A stretch of 64,000 nucleotides of DNA from UBA6136 sp044237765 (GTDB lineage: Bacteria; Pseudomonadota; Gammaproteobacteria; Methylococcales; Methylococcaceae). The stretch is from assembly GCA_044237765.1 (NCBI GenBank), contig JBIIEQ010000002.1:13546-77545 (forward strand). The letters are read 5' to 3'. Below, in pieces: positions 64,000 through 64,000 of the stretch. Each line of letters opens with the position of its first letter. The stretch's first letter is position 1. The position numbers were made by a program, and so were the translations under genes. The notes below the pieces were generated by a model. It did not search any database, was not told the origin of the DNA, and saw only the letters and a list, made by a program, of their open reading frames with translations.

Positions 64000-64000
64000 A

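Overview
The window is a GC-rich proteobacterial chromosome segment with dense, mostly co-oriented and often overlapping genes. Three things point to a methylotrophic gammaproteobacterium, most likely a methanotroph of the Methylococcales. First, a complete fhcBADC operon encodes the formyltransferase/hydrolase complex of tetrahydromethanopterin-linked C1 oxidation. Second, there is a hopanoid cluster (squalene synthase, shc, hpnG, hpnN, hpnO, hpnH). Third, the order ubiE-ubiJ-ubiB and the hslVU pair is typical of Gammaproteobacteria. No methane monooxygenase or methanol dehydrogenase gene lies in the window, so the methanotroph label is an inference.

Layout. 1-9.4 kb: hopanoid biosynthesis, with sqs-shc-hpnG-hpnN-hpnO leftward and hpnH rightward from a shared 328-bp control region. 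9.4-13 kb: a membrane methyltransferase, a MOSC protein, rnhB, and a reduced envelope cluster skp-fabZ-lpxA lacking lpxD and lpxB. 13-19.5 kb: a Yej-type peptide ABC transporter operon with a membrane-anchored binding protein. 19.5-29.7 kb: a leftward run of HEAT protein, orphan binding protein, pmbA, tldD, nitrilase, rng, maf, rlmH, nadA and a stand-alone secretin fragment. 29.8-36.5 kb: glycogen metabolism (glgBA divergent from glgC, then malQ). 36.5-38.3 kb: a small membrane protein gene and a dead ppk2. 38.4-43.7 kb: ubiquinone genes, a DUF971 protein and the HslUV protease. 44-49.9 kb: rlmI, a Deg protease, a cupin, a SorAB-type sulfite dehydrogenase, a lipoprotein and a half-size EamA protein. 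50-54.9 kb: fhcBADC. 55-61.4 kb: msbA, a YbdD-like gene, rpmG, rpmB, gshB, prfB with its programmed frameshift, and lysS.

From about 61.4 kb to the right end the sequence changes character. It holds a broken tyrosine integrase without its catalytic Tyr, a DUF4258/DUF2283 pair resembling a toxin-antitoxin module, a structured non-coding stretch, tandem ends of an IS66-like element with a truncated orfA, a tRNA-Thr(CGU), and an AT-rich secreted-protein gene that appears interrupted near 63.89 kb. This reads as a decayed integrative island beside a tRNA gene.

Functionally the core covers one-carbon oxidation (fhc), membrane lipids (hopanoids, lipid A export by MsbA, lipid A acylation by LpxA), quinone synthesis and carbon storage. 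Nothing in the window is a clear new multi-gene system. The best leads are the hopanoid control region, the overlapping stems in the hpnH leader, the anchored binding protein, the lone secretin fragment and the small accessory region by the tRNA.
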